Assembly: GCF_963576545.1 (NCBI RefSeq)
Contig: NC_083651.1
Location: 18,289,748-18,353,747 of the forward strand
From: Limanda limanda
Lineage: Eukaryota; Chordata; Actinopteri; Pleuronectiformes; Pleuronectidae
Direction of reading: 5' to 3'
DNA length: 64,000 nucleotides
The translations under genes were made by a program, and so were the position numbers. Within the stretch, counting starts at the first letter, position 1, and every line of letters starts with the position of its first letter. This document shows, one piece after another, positions 11,913-24,588 of the stretch. A model generated the notes under the pieces. That model was not told where the DNA came from. It made no database searches and worked only from the letters and a program-made list of their open reading frames with translations.

Positions 11913-14900
11913 AAGTGTTTATAAAGTGTAAAATCTCATAATGGATACTGTCAAAATGCTATTCATAAAAATGACACAGGTAAGACGATATATACTTCTT
12001 GTGAATTTAATCCAAGAAATTATTTTTCAAGTATGCAGTCTGTATAGGCTCCATGTCAGCAGTTTATTTTGAAAATCGGACGTATGCCCACTTGTGTTCT
12101 TCCTCTAACTTCGAGTACTTTGTTGCCGTCCCCTTTCTGGGCGGTTTGGATGCGTTTACCATAAGTGTCAGTTTATGAGAGCAGTAGAATTTCTGTGTCG
12201 GCTGATATGAGCGAGTGTCGGCTGGCTTGACCGCAGTGATTGTTCTGTGTAGTTCCTTTGGACTAATCTCTGCTGGGCACAGAACTCAACTGTTTCGATT
12301 TACACCGTCAACACTTTGTGGAGCTGATGGAACTTTTGCATTGTTTTAAAAGCCTTTGCAGCTTTATTCAAATAGTATCTTGATGGTGAGTCCTCTGAGT
12401 CAATATATAACTCATTATATTGAAGTGTTCATTATAAGTGGAAGTAGCTCTAACCCACACATATTTCCATCTTACATTGTGAATGTTTGAAAGTCATAGT
12501 ACAGATTTAAACTTGCTAAATAATTTACTTTGATGATAGTATTTAAAATAAATATTGAGAAGAAATACATTAGGTTCCACTTACAGAGCAATAAAGATCT
12601 CTATAGGGATATAATGCAGATGTTTATAGCGATGTGTGTCACACTGCAATAAGTTATAATACAATTAGTGCCTCACAAACACACACTGAAGCATATCTCC
12701 CTCACTCTACACACACACAAATTAACACTTACTCATAATTTTATAGAGTTGCATCAGCTCAAGTGTTTTACGAAGCCTCAGCTCTTTGCCTGCCCTGTTT
12801 TGGTGTTAAATACCATTCTGACAGCAAGACACTACCCATTAGCTGTAATGGCGCCTCCTTCTCCAGAAGTGATTGTGCAGCTTAATTGTTTCCGAGCCCA
12901 TCGAACGGTTTGAGTTGCCATCTGTACAGAAATGATTGCTGTAATGTGTTTCCATCTTGCTACGACACAATCACCTATTGTTTGATGGCCTCTATCCACC
13001 TCATGAGTTTTAGCATCATTTACAGTGAGTTATCCTGTAGCCAATAGCTGCCAGGCTCTGATCATAAATGTGCACCTGCTGATGGAGCTATGGGGAAACC
13101 AAGCTAAGAGTGTCATGTGGGTTTTGTCTTACAAGGGCCCAGGTTCGGAGTTTTCCAGATAAGCACCGTCTGTCGCCAACATATTTTCTTTCAAGATATG
13201 TCACCATCATTATTTATAACCGTATTACAATAAACGTGAACGTGTTGAAGGATTCAAGACAGTGGCCGTCTAGGTCTCATAAAAAAAAAACAGCTGAGCA
13301 AATTCACCATCTCACAGCCTCTGCCATGTGTCATGGAAAACAGATTTTTAATTTGGAGCTTGATTTAAATGAAAGGAGGCCTCTGCTGCTAAAGCCTTTC
13401 TTAAAAAAAGTCTGATCTTAAAAAAAGCCTTAATTATTGGGCCAGCTCTAGAAAGCTCTGTGAAAGAAAAATACTTCTGAAGAACTAACTCTTAAGAAGA
13501 CTAAACCAAACAATAACTCAACAGAAGTTGTTTCTTTCCCTTCAAAATGAAATTCAGCCTGAAAATACAAGCACAACAATATTGTGGTTATTGACGACTT
13601 TAGCTGACGTTGTTATTAGTATGAGCAGTAGAACACTGATTAATAAAAAAATAATCCCCCACTCAGATTCTATTTTCGGATGGCTGGACATTCCTGCACT
13701 AGTGGAAACCCCTGGGTCCTATTAAATTATATTATTATATTATTTGATTATTGTAGTGATAATATTTAAATCATTTTAGATAATTCCCCTGTGCCTGCAT
13801 AGACCAACCACTTAATTGTATGCAACACAGAACATGTAGATAGTAAACAAGTATTGATTGTATGCTATTAAGTCACTGAGTAACTTTTATAAGAAACAAT
13901 CAATCAAGTTTATACATAAGACTCAATATTTTGTTGTGCATGAAAGTTTGTACATCTACTCAAATATTATATATGTACAGTTGTGAGGAACTTCATTTTA
14001 TGCTTGGTGACTTACTGCTACCTTACTTTTACCACATTTCAGATGAAGGTTGTTCTTTTATTACTGAATTTATAATTTTTATCCAATTTGGTGGCAGATT
14101 TTAGGTAATTACATAAAATAATTGATCGTATTAACTGCTGTGCAGTTTCCTCTTCAGTTATTCAGAAACACCTGCTTGTTAGTTTCTCATTTGCTTTTTA
14201 GTTTTCCACCAAAGTCTATAAATACCACCAAATGAAAAAACAGTCTGTTAATGCCACATATTATAGTTTTGAAATCCTGTTTCCATTCATATATTTTTCT
14301 ATCTTTCTAATGCTCAAAATCAAGACTGATATTTCATTATTTCCAAGGAATGAACAAATTGACGTCACCACACCATACAAAGGAGTGACGATGCTTAGAG
14401 TCTATTCACTATGATTGTAACTCCTGTAATTCTTAACAATGACAGTCACACACAAACGGATGTAATTCTAAATCACATTAAATCCCTGTATACATGTGAG
14501 CTAGCCTGATGAGCCAACATAAATTACAGCTTTCAAATTACCTCCTTGTTACCATATGATTAGGAGCACAGCAAAAGAAGCAGCAGTGATGACATATTTT
14601 CGATTTGTTAAGTTCTTGCCTCCCAGGTTTCGAGGGAGGTCTCTGAGTATGTTTTGCAATCAGCGTAACAAAACTTTCACTAAGCCGAGTCACACCCCTC
14701 GTCTAGCAAGAGGGGGCGGGAATTAAATTGTGTTTTGGGTGGTTGTTAAAATTCTAGTGGTGTAGGGGATATTTCCCAGTACAGTCAGTGAAGGTTGTAA
14801 CTCCGGATGTGTCTAGAATACCAAAAACAAGATGTGCTGCCCCCTAAGCCCAACACACAAATCATTGTACATCTATCTAAGTGGGGACACTCCAAACAAA

Positions 14901-14935
14901 ACATCTACTCACAGTGTCATGTGTAGCAGGAGGCA

Positions 14936-14960
14936 GGGGGTGGGGGTGTGGGGGGGGGGG
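14936..14960. repeat. G-rich tract
   Basis: Short G5 and G11 blocks are separated by tgt, capable of G-quadruplex or triplex structure. Likely a mutable low-complexity tract. Confidence 0.8.
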
Positions 14961-15222
14961 ACCTAAAGTGTATTTTTTCTTTATTAAAGCTAGTCACTGA
15001 CTGAGAGAAAAATAAAATTTTTCTTTTTCTTTTTCTAAATTTGACTTAGTGATCAGACTTGAGTGCTCGAACAAAAAAACACAATATATTCAAGGATGTG
15101 TGGCTTTGCTCAAAGCTCCGGAGCTCACAGTGAACAAGGACTGTTTAAAAGTCAACCTTACTAAATCATGAATTGTGCATGTTGGACATTTAATTGGTCC
15201 CCCTTTTCAAATTGTGGAAAAG

Positions 15223-15246
15223 GGGAAAATCCTAGATCCGCCACTG
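15223..15246. mobile_element. DNA-transposon right terminus (CAGTGGCGGATCTAGG-type)
   Basis: The segment reads ggaaaatcctagatccgcca then ctg; its reverse complement starts CAGTGGCGGATCTAGG, a common teleost hAT-like terminus. A weakly similar tagtggtgtaggggatattt occurs at 14755, but I find no matching TSD, so only the right end is supported. Confidence 0.4.
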
Positions 15247-15453
15247 AGCTATAGTTTTATGTTTACGAGCCTCTAAACATTCTGCACTATAATACGGCCT
15301 GACTCGTACATTCAACAGATAGAGCTGATCAGGAGCAGTCCATTGGGTAGAGAGGGGTACGCACCGAAAGCAAATGGGCTTTGAATGTAAATGGGATCCT
15401 ATAATGAATAGCGGTTTTGTTTTCACTTTACCCTTGTGGCAGCCATATTTGAA

Positions 15454-15467
15454 GGGGGGGGGGGGGG
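15454..15467. repeat. Poly-G run (14 G)
   Basis: Uninterrupted homopolymer of G. Confidence 0.9.
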
Positions 15468-18107
15468 TTAAGACATGCCAATGTGCCTGGATAGGAAGAA
15501 ATCATAGAAATCCTCAAAGTCAAAAAGTTGATACATTTCCACTGAGTCCACTGTCATTCATGTCATTGCTGTTCTAAAATCAAAAGTACAGACACATTAT
15601 TTACATGAAGATGTATCTAAATTACATGAGGAGCAATGGGTGCTTTAACTGGAGGAGCAGGATTAGTCAATTGGTCAGACATTAAAAGTCATAAAATATT
15701 CATAAGGTTAGATATCCAGATCAATGTTAAAAGTGTTTTACAGTATCAAACTGAAACAATGTCTTTAATGCTGGTTTCTATTTAATTCTGCACCTGCAGC
15801 GACTGTATCATCTTCCTCTTTGACCAGGGCAGGGTTGGATTGTTGATGAAAGTGAGCAAAGGCAAACCCCCCGAACAGAGACAGGAAAAAAAAGAAACAA
15901 AGCACATTTTACAATGCAGAGCCACTTAATCCAAATTTCCTGAGGAGCCACAGAGGTTTATTAGTCTCAAAGCATCTCATCTTCTGCCAGTTCACCCTCC
16001 GTGACACAGACACATGGCCTGAGCAAAAAAAGGGCCTCGAAAATAGAATCAAAAGGCCTTTCATGAAAATGACAGATTTTTTGGGGGATTATTAGGATCA
16101 CGAAAAGCTCGCACCAAGTTGGGTCTCAGCTTTTTATCCCCGCTTTCTTTCCCTGGCCCGAGGGTACAGATCTGCACAGATGAGTGCTGAGTGGGTTCCT
16201 TAAAATATGGGACTTTAAGACAAGCTACATGAATAGAGCTGGCATACTTGCAGCTAATTAGAGACGTGTACAATGACTCAGTGCTGCTCATATAACCAAA
16301 CGGCTCCCACTCAGACGGGCTTCGTCAACATATGGAGGGAAAACTTCTAACTTATCAGGCAGCCATGCAAGTCCTCCTTACACTGCATAATTAATAACAG
16401 CAACAACAGTGTACATCTGAAGTCATTCAGCAGATGGCATATTGGAAGAAAGACCAGAGTCTTTCAACATGACAGAATTGATTGATTCTGTCAGTCAGTT
16501 CATATCCGGATAAGAAATATTATATTAATAAGACGAAAGCTGGTGGAGCTCATTTTAAACTCTCCAGATGCTTTGTATGAGAGCAGCTACACAAACTCAT
16601 TTAAAGACATGTGTAGGTCTCTCCAGTGTGTTCACAACAACACAACATTAAACATTAAACACGGGTTCTGTTGCATAACTGGGTTTCTTTAAGCTCATTA
16701 TGTATGAATCTAGGCCAAGTAAATATGTCAATATAGGCCACTGTTAAGTCTGATCATTATAGCCTCTCCTCTTTATTTGAACCACACTAAAAGTGTAACC
16801 TCCACCTAAAAAAATATGCCTTTTTCTATCTATACCAGACCGTGTTTTACATCCGAACAGAGTATTAAAGTTGATTTACGACGTTACCTTTTATTACCGT
16901 TTAATTAGCTTCTCTCTTAGCAAGAAAATGTCAATTCCTTCTTCTCTTTGCTGTCCAATGTCTGCCGCTTGATTAAAAAAGCTTAAGGGCTCGACAGTGA
17001 GAGACTAAGTCTGTTCTGTGATGCAATGCCAGCCACCTTGTGTCAGCCATTTTCAATTGAACACTCTGGCAAAGGGAAACTATAACATTTATTATGTCTA
17101 GTAAAGTGGGGGAGTGTGGGAGAGCACATCAGGTATGACCGTTTAGTAGTACAGTGGCAGATGTGCCCACCAGTTAATGGCTGCTTGGGTAGAGGAACAC
17201 AAATAATGACAAAACATTGCTCATTGATATCCCCTCGTTACAATACAGAGGAAGTTTGTGTTCAGGTGACAACCCTCTGTCTATCTCTTTCTCTCTCCAA
17301 ACTACCTATGTGCTATCTCATCTTTCCATGGGTGTAGAACAAATTCTGGGTCTCTAGACAAACATCACAATAAACTCAAAACAATATAAAAAAAGATAAA
17401 CAAAAAATGACTTCATAATACACCATTCAATGGTTGGTATACTGTCTCAGGACATGAAAGTTAGGAATCCAGTTGGTGCCCATTCATGCATTGGAAATGT
17501 TTATTCATTCTACCCTCAGGAGTTTTTTAATACATGCATGATGTTCAGTAAAATGGTATTACATAACAAGATAACAAGGATCTGTAATTCTGATTGCATA
17601 TTTATATTCACTCATTTATTCAATATGTCCTCATGCTAACATTAACAGAAACATTAACAAGGGCAACAGCACACCACATATGTAGTTTTGAAGTAGGACT
17701 CATATAAAATGACCTCTAGTGAAAATCTAGATTGTGTTAAACGTTCTGTGCTACTCACATTTCTGATGGGATTATTCAACAGCTAGAAGATAAAGGGTCA
17801 ATGAAAGAATTGATAACCTTATGTAAATTTGACCTGGTTTTTTTTCGCTGTCGCATTTTCTATGTTCGTATTGCAAGGCTGGTTAGTGCTCATCTTGTCG
17901 GCCTTCTGTCTTCAAAGCTGTTTTATCTCAATAGTTCTTTCAAATAGCAACTTGCTCTGACTAACCTGAACCATGTTTCGGCCTTCAGCACGTTCGAAAG
18001 CACCACATCAGACAAACACAAGAATGTTCTTTCATTTCAAGCTGTTCTTTTGCAGTAATAGTAGTTGTAACTTTGCACAATTTCCACTGTCTTTACTCAA
18101 AACAAAT

Positions 18108-18150
18108 GTATATATATACATATATATATAATATAATATTTATACATACA
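18108..18150. repeat. AT-rich simple repeat
   Basis: Imperfect TA/ATA repeat. Confidence 0.8.
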
Positions 18151-19154
18151 TGTAGGCTTCTGTATTTTCAGTAGTGTCAGACATTCTGCTGGTTACATCT
18201 ATTTAAAGCCTGTCATACCTACAATACAAAAATAGTCTACTGTTCATAAGACCCCTTGTCCCATTCGGGTCTCCCTGCTGTTCTCCCTTGCTGAGACCCT
18301 CTTCTTGCTGTTAATGAGAGTGGACATCTCTTAAGAGCAGACATGTGCAGAGCCTTGTTACTTCCATTGCTACTGATTTAATGAAGAGGTTGTGTATTGA
18401 CTCTCAGGTGCTATGACTACCACCATTGCAAAGGTCAAGCCGAGTCAATCGCACACAATGAGAATAAACACCAATTAGCCACAACGTTAAAGCCATTTAC
18501 CTGTTTAAGTGTTGGCTGTTTGGTGTCATGGGAATGTGACAAGGAGTCAAAGGTTAAAGATGAGACTCAAAAGCTATTTACCTCAACAAATGGTAAGATA
18601 AAAAAACAACTGGATCTGGACATCAGCAAGTTTCGCTATGAAAGCAGTGCTTGCATTATGTGCAGAGTCGCTGTGTGTTTGTGCAGAAGCAGAACATGAT
18701 GATAAAAAATAGATGTCAGCAGATGGGCCAGCCATAGTCTGGAAGACCCAGGTGAATTGCATGAGCTGATGACCACATGTGAACCCGCCCGGCTGACCAT
18801 AAGAAGACAGATACTCCCAGACAGTGGTTTGTCTCATCAGTGAAAACATTTATCAATGTCACAGTCACATGAAGGGGCCACTTCCTGAGTCAGAAAGGTT
18901 GTTCTGTGGTGCATTCATGTGTTTTGAATCACAACGTGGAAACAGCATGGACACTGAAAAATAGGATGTGTTTTATGTTTTGTTTATTTTATTTGTTATA
19001 TATATTTGTTTATTATTTTTTATTTAATTTAATTAAAAAAAAAAAAAAATGTCTGAATGAGTCTGTGTTAAGGATGTTTCTAACATGGTACGGACGTGAA
19101 ACGAAAAGTATCCAAACATGGTTGAAGGATGAAAAGGAGGAGCCAAACGGGAAG

Positions 19155-19350
19155 ACGCCGATGAAGATGTCAACTTAGAAAGACACTGAGATTCAAGTGC
19201 TTTTGGTCATGATGGCTGACACCAGTGTCTATGTACTGAAAATAAAAACACGTAATCTCAACAGTAATTTTTTGTGTTCTTGTCAATGCATCTGACCAGA
19301 TAATCTCATGCTGTTCATATGTGAAAGGTAAACTCCAGAGAAAGTTCAGA
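19155..19350 (+). repeat. Dispersed repeat, copy 1 (diverged)
   Basis: This segment shares ordered blocks with 30729-30910: gaagacgccgatgaagatgt, gtgtctatgtactg, aaaacacgta..ctc and gttcatatgtgaaaggtaaa. Spacing is similar in both, so the two are diverged copies of one interspersed repeat in the same orientation. The family was not identified. Confidence 0.6.
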
Positions 19351-20139
19351 CCAAATTGTGAAGACATTCTCTGGAGTCTTTGACCCTTCGCAGAGAATTC
19401 AATGGTCAGGGTCAACAACAGAATGTACAATCTTTGCTGATTCCAGTACAAAGCTTATACCTGGTCAGTTTGGACCCCTCTAGGCTGAAAGTCCTTTCTT
19501 CAAGAGACGAGTGTACATTTTCTATAGAACAATCTCCTCTGTTGACCTCAACACCCCAACTCAGCTGTCTTTGAGAATCACATCTTTATTCAGTGAGCCA
19601 CAATCTTAGAATGAGTCATTCCCTCATGGAGCGAACGTAGAGTAATGACAATCAAGTGAGACTCATAGAAAATATCAAATTAGTTCCAGGTAGATGTAGT
19701 TAATTGCATAAAAAGCAACACAAAAATAAAAGCACAATTTACACCCAGCAAACAAGTGAACAGCTTTATTAGGCTGCTCTAACAAATGACAATATCCTCC
19801 ATTGCACTGTAAAATCTAACAGTACATCTTACTAAATGAAGTAAGTTACAATAACTTAATTCTCAAAAAAAGTTGAGGCCACTAATTATCAATAATTTAA
19901 CATAACTCAAAAGTAAATTATTGAACTAATAACTTAGTTATTTTGAGTGTGCTTAAATTCGAGAGCATTTTGAGTACTGCTGACATAAATCAATTGTTTG
20001 CAATGACTTGTTTTCTTTAAGTTGATTTTATACTATTACAAAAACGCAATTCCCATGGGCTGCTTTTATCCTGAAATGAAAATGCATTGCCAACTAATAT
20101 AATACGTGATTCATTGTGTAGCATATGTACAATTGAAAG

Positions 20140-20141
<2 letters not shown>

Positions 20142-20180
<39 letters not shown>

Positions 20181-20195
20181 TATATATAATATATT
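20142..20195. repeat. (TA)n microsatellite
   Basis: Long TA run with one aa interruption. Confidence 0.95.
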
Positions 20196-20499
20196 GTTTT
20201 AATTTCCTTGTCTTATACATCTTTTAATATTTTGGAGTGTTGAAGGATGGGGCGAGGGGGGGTCAACTTCAGTTTGTGATTTCTAAACTATTTTCCAGCC
20301 CAAATTATTATCGTATTTTATAGTCCAGAAACAAAAGCACGGCTCTTATATATACAGGCTCTATACGCAAGTAAACGTCAAGACTCTAAGTTATTAGTCC
20401 GTTCATCTTCCGCTCCTGCAACAATAAAACCTTGTTAAAATAAATGAATCGACTCAGTCAACAGAAACGCGAGAGGGCTTTTACTCTGAAACGGGCACA

Positions 20500-20887
20500 G
20501 GAAGTAGTGAGTGGTTTAAGCTGATGACCTCAGGTGAGCTGACCCGCTGAGGTGAAGCGGATCCACGGCCAATTCACAGCAGAACCAGAGACAGCGAGGC
20601 CCGGGAGGAAACTGAGTCAGATATTTGGAAAAGCCATTTGAGCGTTTACAGACTCATTCAACTTTCTCCTTCACCTTCACGTCAGTCTGCTCACTTCCGG
20701 TAACCTGCCGTTCACCTGCTGTCGCACACGGTACCGACGGGGACAGAGGGCGTGACCGGGTCGAGCCGGTCAGAACGAGGTTTGCACCTGGCACCGGCGT
20801 GATGGAAGAGATCGGCACGAAGAGCTTTCTGCTGGACAGACTTCACTACTGACGGAGAACCCCGTGACGATACGTCCTCCACGCAAG
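20500..20887 (+). promoter_or_regulatory. CpG-rich promoter / non-coding first exon candidate
   Basis: A sharp CpG-rich island sits in AT-rich surroundings, with cggtaccgacgg, cgtgaccgggtcgagccggt and accggcgtg stretches. It ends at a strong-looking donor (cgcaag|gtaacg at 20887/20888). A 16-codon ORF (MEEIGTKSFLLDRLHY) begins near 20802 and would act as an upstream ORF rather than a domain. The next exon-like segment starts at 21769. This is inferred from composition and splice signals only. Confidence 0.45.
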
Positions 20888-21034
20888 GTAACGTGGTTCT
20901 TTCATTGCTGCTCTTCGTGCCTCGGATGCGTTAGCATCACTACTTCCGGAAGCTGACATTTAGGCTACAAAACCAGGTGTAAATGACGCCGTCTCGACTT
21001 GAATTTTAATGTACGGGCTTATGGACACTTAGAT

Positions 21035-21708
21035 CAGGGGTTCCCAAAGTGGGGGTCGCGGGACACAGAAGCGGGGTCGCGAAATGCATTCCAAAAAAAA
21101 AAATACAATTTTTTTGTTTTTTATATAATAAATACATATGAGTTGATATTAGAATAAAACCATGCAATTGTAGCCGAGCGTTTAGTTGTTGTATTGAATA
21201 AGGCCTCAGCCTAAAGAAGACACAGGAGACATAGCAGCCGTTTAGTACAGCACATCCTTCCGGTAAAACCCCTCTTTAAAATAAGAGTCACTAAATAAAA
21301 TAGCTTACACATTTCCCATCAGTTTTTTTCTTTTTTCTCCCCTTTTTTTCCTCCACAAAAAAAAACATTTCCTTTTTTTATCTTACGACACAGGTTAGCA
21401 ACAGTTCAATTTACAGCAGCACCAGTCACACGGTAGCTGGCCAAAACTATTTTGGAAAGCAGCTGAAAATTATTGACAGTCACAATGAAACGTTGGTTAA
21501 TACCAACCAAATCGAGGAGGCCACAGGAACAGGACAGGCTAGCGGAGAAGGAGAGGCTACCTGAGCAGACAAGCATGCACGCACGCACGCATAGTGCATG
21601 TGCGTGGCTGTGAGCAACATTATAAACCACCTCCAGTGGCGTTGGGAGTCCCCAGTCTCTGACACCGTTATTTTGGGGGTCGCAGGTTGAAAAGTTTGGG
21701 AACCCCTG
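21035..21708. mobile_element. hAT-type MITE with perfect 8-bp TSD
   Basis: The element starts CAGGGGTTCCCAAAGT and ends ACTTTTC..-like aaagtttgggaacccctg, giving inverted termini CAGGGGTTCCCAAA. It is flanked on both sides by ACTTAGAT (21027-21034 and 21709-21716), the 8-bp duplication expected for hAT. It is 674 bp with no transposase frame, so it is non-autonomous. It lies in the intron-like gap between 20887 and 21769. Confidence 0.92.
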
Positions 21709-21768
21709 ACTTAGATGACACCACAGGAACATTATGGAGGCATTTTCTGCTGTTTTTTTCTGTTTCAG

Positions 21769-22478
21769 TAACTCCAGTTGTATTGGATTTGGCTGCAACG
21801 CTGTTTACCCCTAAAAGGAAAGGGTTTTTTTGGACCCAACACTTCATCCACCCCGCCATCAGCATAGTGGTGAGTAGATAATGACTGAATTTTAACTTAA
21901 TTCAATCTATTTCCAAAGTTGTTTTTGTATTTGTTCAGTCAAAACATATGCCCGAACCAGGCAGTGCAGTATTCAGGAGGAATGATTACATACACCAACT
22001 TTTAAAAGTTACATAATATGTTGTATCTGTAACCAATGTCTTAATCAGCTATTTTGAGCAAAATATAAGCAACAAAAATATACCCAATCCAGAACTCTGC
22101 CCTCACTATATGAACAACTCAAAGGTAATGGTCCACACAGCAATCATATTATATGGTTTGTAAAAGTACACTCAACTACACTGGACATGTATTCCCTTTT
22201 CAGGATGAAATGGAGGCAACCCAGAGGTGAAGCGGAGGTGCCTGCAGGAGTTCCCTTTGAAAGTCATCATGTGTTGATCATTCTCGAAGATCAAGTTGTA
22301 ATGTCTCACAGATCTTGGACTGATTCACTGGTGATTTTGTGTGGACTGATCTATGCTCTACATTTGAGCTACCCTGAGAAGCTTCTTTGAGTTCATCCAG
22401 GTTGTCCTGTTAAATCTTGATGATGGGAGAAAGCAGCTCGGAGCTAAGTTGCAGTCCTTGAAAAATGAGCTGGAGTAG
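21769..22478 (+). pseudogene. Spliced-looking pseudogene, C-terminal end of a teleost multicopy family (SAMD3-like annotation in many fish)
   Basis: Exon-like segment 21769-21869 follows ttctgtttcag and precedes gtgagt. It encodes a run ending FWTQHFIHPAISIV. A second segment begins at 22204 after cccttttcag and continues the frame as DEMEATQR, then meets TGA at 22228. A neighbouring frame carries on with HHVLIILEDQVVMS and CGLIYALHLSYPEK to a TGA at 22388. A third frame finishes with FEFIQVVLLNLDDG and LQSLKNELE before TAG at 22476-22478. GLIYALxLxYP...TFEFIQ...LxxK..LKNxL is the C-terminal signature of a large uncharacterised teleost family (from memory). Two frameshifts therefore disable it. 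No N-terminal part of the family is seen. Its setting inside the CACTG-bounded segment suggests capture by, or descent from, a transposon. Confidence 0.7.
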
Positions 22479-23039
22479 GTTGTCAGTAGCTTATAATGTT
22501 GAATGTCAGCATCGTTTTTTGCTTGCATGCCAAATACTGGTAGCTAATGACCTGTATATAGAGTAAACTATGGCACCTCTGATTTTTGTGTTTAAATAGA
22601 TCCTATTCTTGGATTGCTTCTGTGGTGTTCTCACTTCTCTTCTTTACCACATGGAAATATTTTTAATTTATATTATTTATATATGAGCCTCATTTCATTG
22701 TTATTTCCAGCATATAAATGTTAATGTATACAACATTTAATTCAACAGCTTCATTGTAAAACAATATTGGCACGGAATCCAAGGGTATCCAAATGTTGAC
22801 GTTAAAATTTTTTTCTTTTGTCAGTTACTGACATTTGGGTGAACTATACCTTTAAACTGTTTACTTAAAATTTGCCCTGCTTTATGTTATACAGTTCATC
22901 GTTATGGGCATAATAATGTTCTTAGTCTGCTGTAGCCTTTAAGATTGCATATGTGAAAAATCTGAGAGATATTTCTTTGAATTTCAGTAGCTGGTTGCAT
23001 TGAAATGTGAACAACAAAATAAATTGCTCAAACTGAGTC
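22479..23039. other. Non-coding filler inside the CACTG-bounded segment
   Basis: AT-rich, 3'-UTR-like sequence after the pseudogene stop, including gaacaacaaaataaattgc near 23010 with an AATAAA. That AATAAA could have served as the poly(A) signal of the captured gene. Confidence 0.4.
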
Positions 23040-23520
23040 ATGTGGGTGTTTTTATTTTGAGTTAATAGAGTTTAAAATGTTTAAGGCAATCAGTTTCATC
23101 AAATGAACTTAGTAGCCATAATAAAGTTTTAAGTTATCACAACTACAATGTAATAATTTTCTTAAATGGTAGACAACTAAGTAAATTAAACTTAAGTGGT
23201 AACATTTGTATAAAGAAGGTTAATTTAAGTTAGTCTTACTTAATTCACTTACATTCTGTCAACACATTGTAAATAAGTTTGTGTAAATACTGCATATGAG
23301 TATAGAATACTAAATAGATTTAAGGTCAGGTAACTTATGGGGATCGGCAATATTAACTTTAGTTACTCAAGTTGCCTCATCAATAAATATTTGAGTTACT
23401 TTTGCTTAAATCAAATAATTTGTAAACCTTAAATTGTTTGAGTTAATAAACTTAAATGGTTCAAGGCAATCAGTTTCAGCAAACAGTTTGAGTTGACCTA
23501 ACTTGTCAGGTTTTACAGTG

Positions 23521-24467
23521 TGTGGTTGTTTGGATTCTCAATGAAAGTTATTCCTTGTGTCCACCGTTAAACTGTTGAGATTACAGTTAAATGTGTGTAG
23601 GTCCATGCCACACTCTCCAGCTATCATTTGAACGGAGTGCTGAGGCACAGGCTCGTTGTTTATGGATTTGTATATCCCTCTTAAAGCTAGTCAAGCACAG
23701 CTAAAGGTGGGCACATACTCCATATTTATGAAATTGGCTCTGTGTGAAATTGGTTTTTGCCTAATGGATCCCTGCATGGGTGCTCTGCCTGATACCTCTG
23801 CCTTAGCTTATCGCCCCAGAGTCACACTGAGGACAGAGACAGGGAACAGGAAGAGGGACATATAAAAGGGAACAGAATTGAATAAGAAAACGCCAAAAAA
23901 ACATATAAGTGAGAAATTCATGAGAGAAAAAAAAATCAGAACATCTGTAATGAGCTTTTTTGATACCTCAAGATTCATATCTACCTTTTAAAGCTCGTAA
24001 CATGCATCACATGCTGTTACACAACATAAAATGATTCAATGCTGTGCACAACTGTGTCTTTGTTTCAGATGTGTCAGGTACATAATATTAAATGACTGAG
24101 AACTAATGTGCAGTGTGGCACACATCCCTCAACTTACATCCAATGCAATACATTAATTATCTAAAATTAAAGGTTAAAGATATGCGCGGACATTTTCCTG
24201 AAATAATCTATCGGGGCAGAAAACAAGATTCTCAAGGAAAGGACCAATGCTTTTGATTTAATGTAAACACAAAAACACTGTTTCCATCTTGGAATTTATA
24301 CATCATGTAATGCCTCCACCGTGCTCTACCCCGGTGCAACTCCTCACGGGATACTGGCCCCTTGTTTGTTTCATTCTTTGAGTGCTGCCTGACCCATTTC
24401 CCCAAAACTCAGACTGGCTTGGTAGTAGAGACACTTCACAGTCTGATTTGGGCTGTAGAAGGTGTTG
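23521..24467. other. Intergenic, nothing recognised
   Basis: No ORF with a motif, no paired termini and no tandem structure between the CACTG element and the ERV target site. Confidence 0.5.
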
Positions 24468-24536
24468 AAGCTGTAATGGAAAAATTATTACATATCATGA
24501 CACAACAAGCAATTATCAATTCTGGATGTTTAATTC

Positions 24537-24588
24537 AAACCGTCTGCGGACGGTTTACAAAGGTCAAGTCACGACAACAGACTTGACC
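24537..24588. other. Two perfect hairpins in LTR R/U5 region
   Basis: The palindrome AAACCGTCTGCGGACGGTTT is at 24537-24556. It is followed at once by a 9-bp stem with 9-nt loop (ggtcaagtc / gacttgacc, 24562-24588). Both recur unchanged in the right LTR near 29977-30028. Confidence 0.85.

Larger units (their letters stand above)
11913..19154. other. Intergenic, no gene supported
   Basis: AT-rich sequence with short, motif-free open frames. It contains two G runs (14936-14960 and 15454-15467), a hAT-like right terminus near 15246 and an AT-rich microsatellite near 18.1 kb, listed separately. Confidence 0.5.
19805..23520. mobile_element. Candidate CACTG-ended (CACTA/EnSpm-like) composite element carrying a gene fragment
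   Basis: The left end reads CACTGTAAAATC and the right end reads GGTTTTACAGTG, giving a 10-bp perfect inverted terminus. TG occurs directly outside both ends, compatible with a short TSD but weak. Both subterminal zones (about 19.8-20.0 kb and 23.04-23.52 kb) are crowded with AACTTAA / AACTCAA variants. The right arm also carries aaggcaatcagtttca twice (near 23082 and 23464). Subterminal motif arrays are typical of CACTA transposons. Between the arms lie a CpG-rich first-exon-like segment, an intron holding a hAT MITE, and pseudogene exons. The alternative is two independent MITEs flanking a gene fragment by chance; the 3.7-kb span and similar arm content favour, but do not prove, one element. 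Confidence 0.5.

Noticed and set aside
14755..15246. Complete hAT element between tagtggtgtagggg and the CAGTGGCGGATC terminus
   Set aside because: Left terminus matches only loosely and flanks (taaaattc versus agctatag) give no duplication.
20802..20852. MEEIGTKSFLLDRLHY as a coding first exon
   Set aside because: It stops before the donor at 20887 and does not continue into the 21769 exon frame; at best an upstream ORF.
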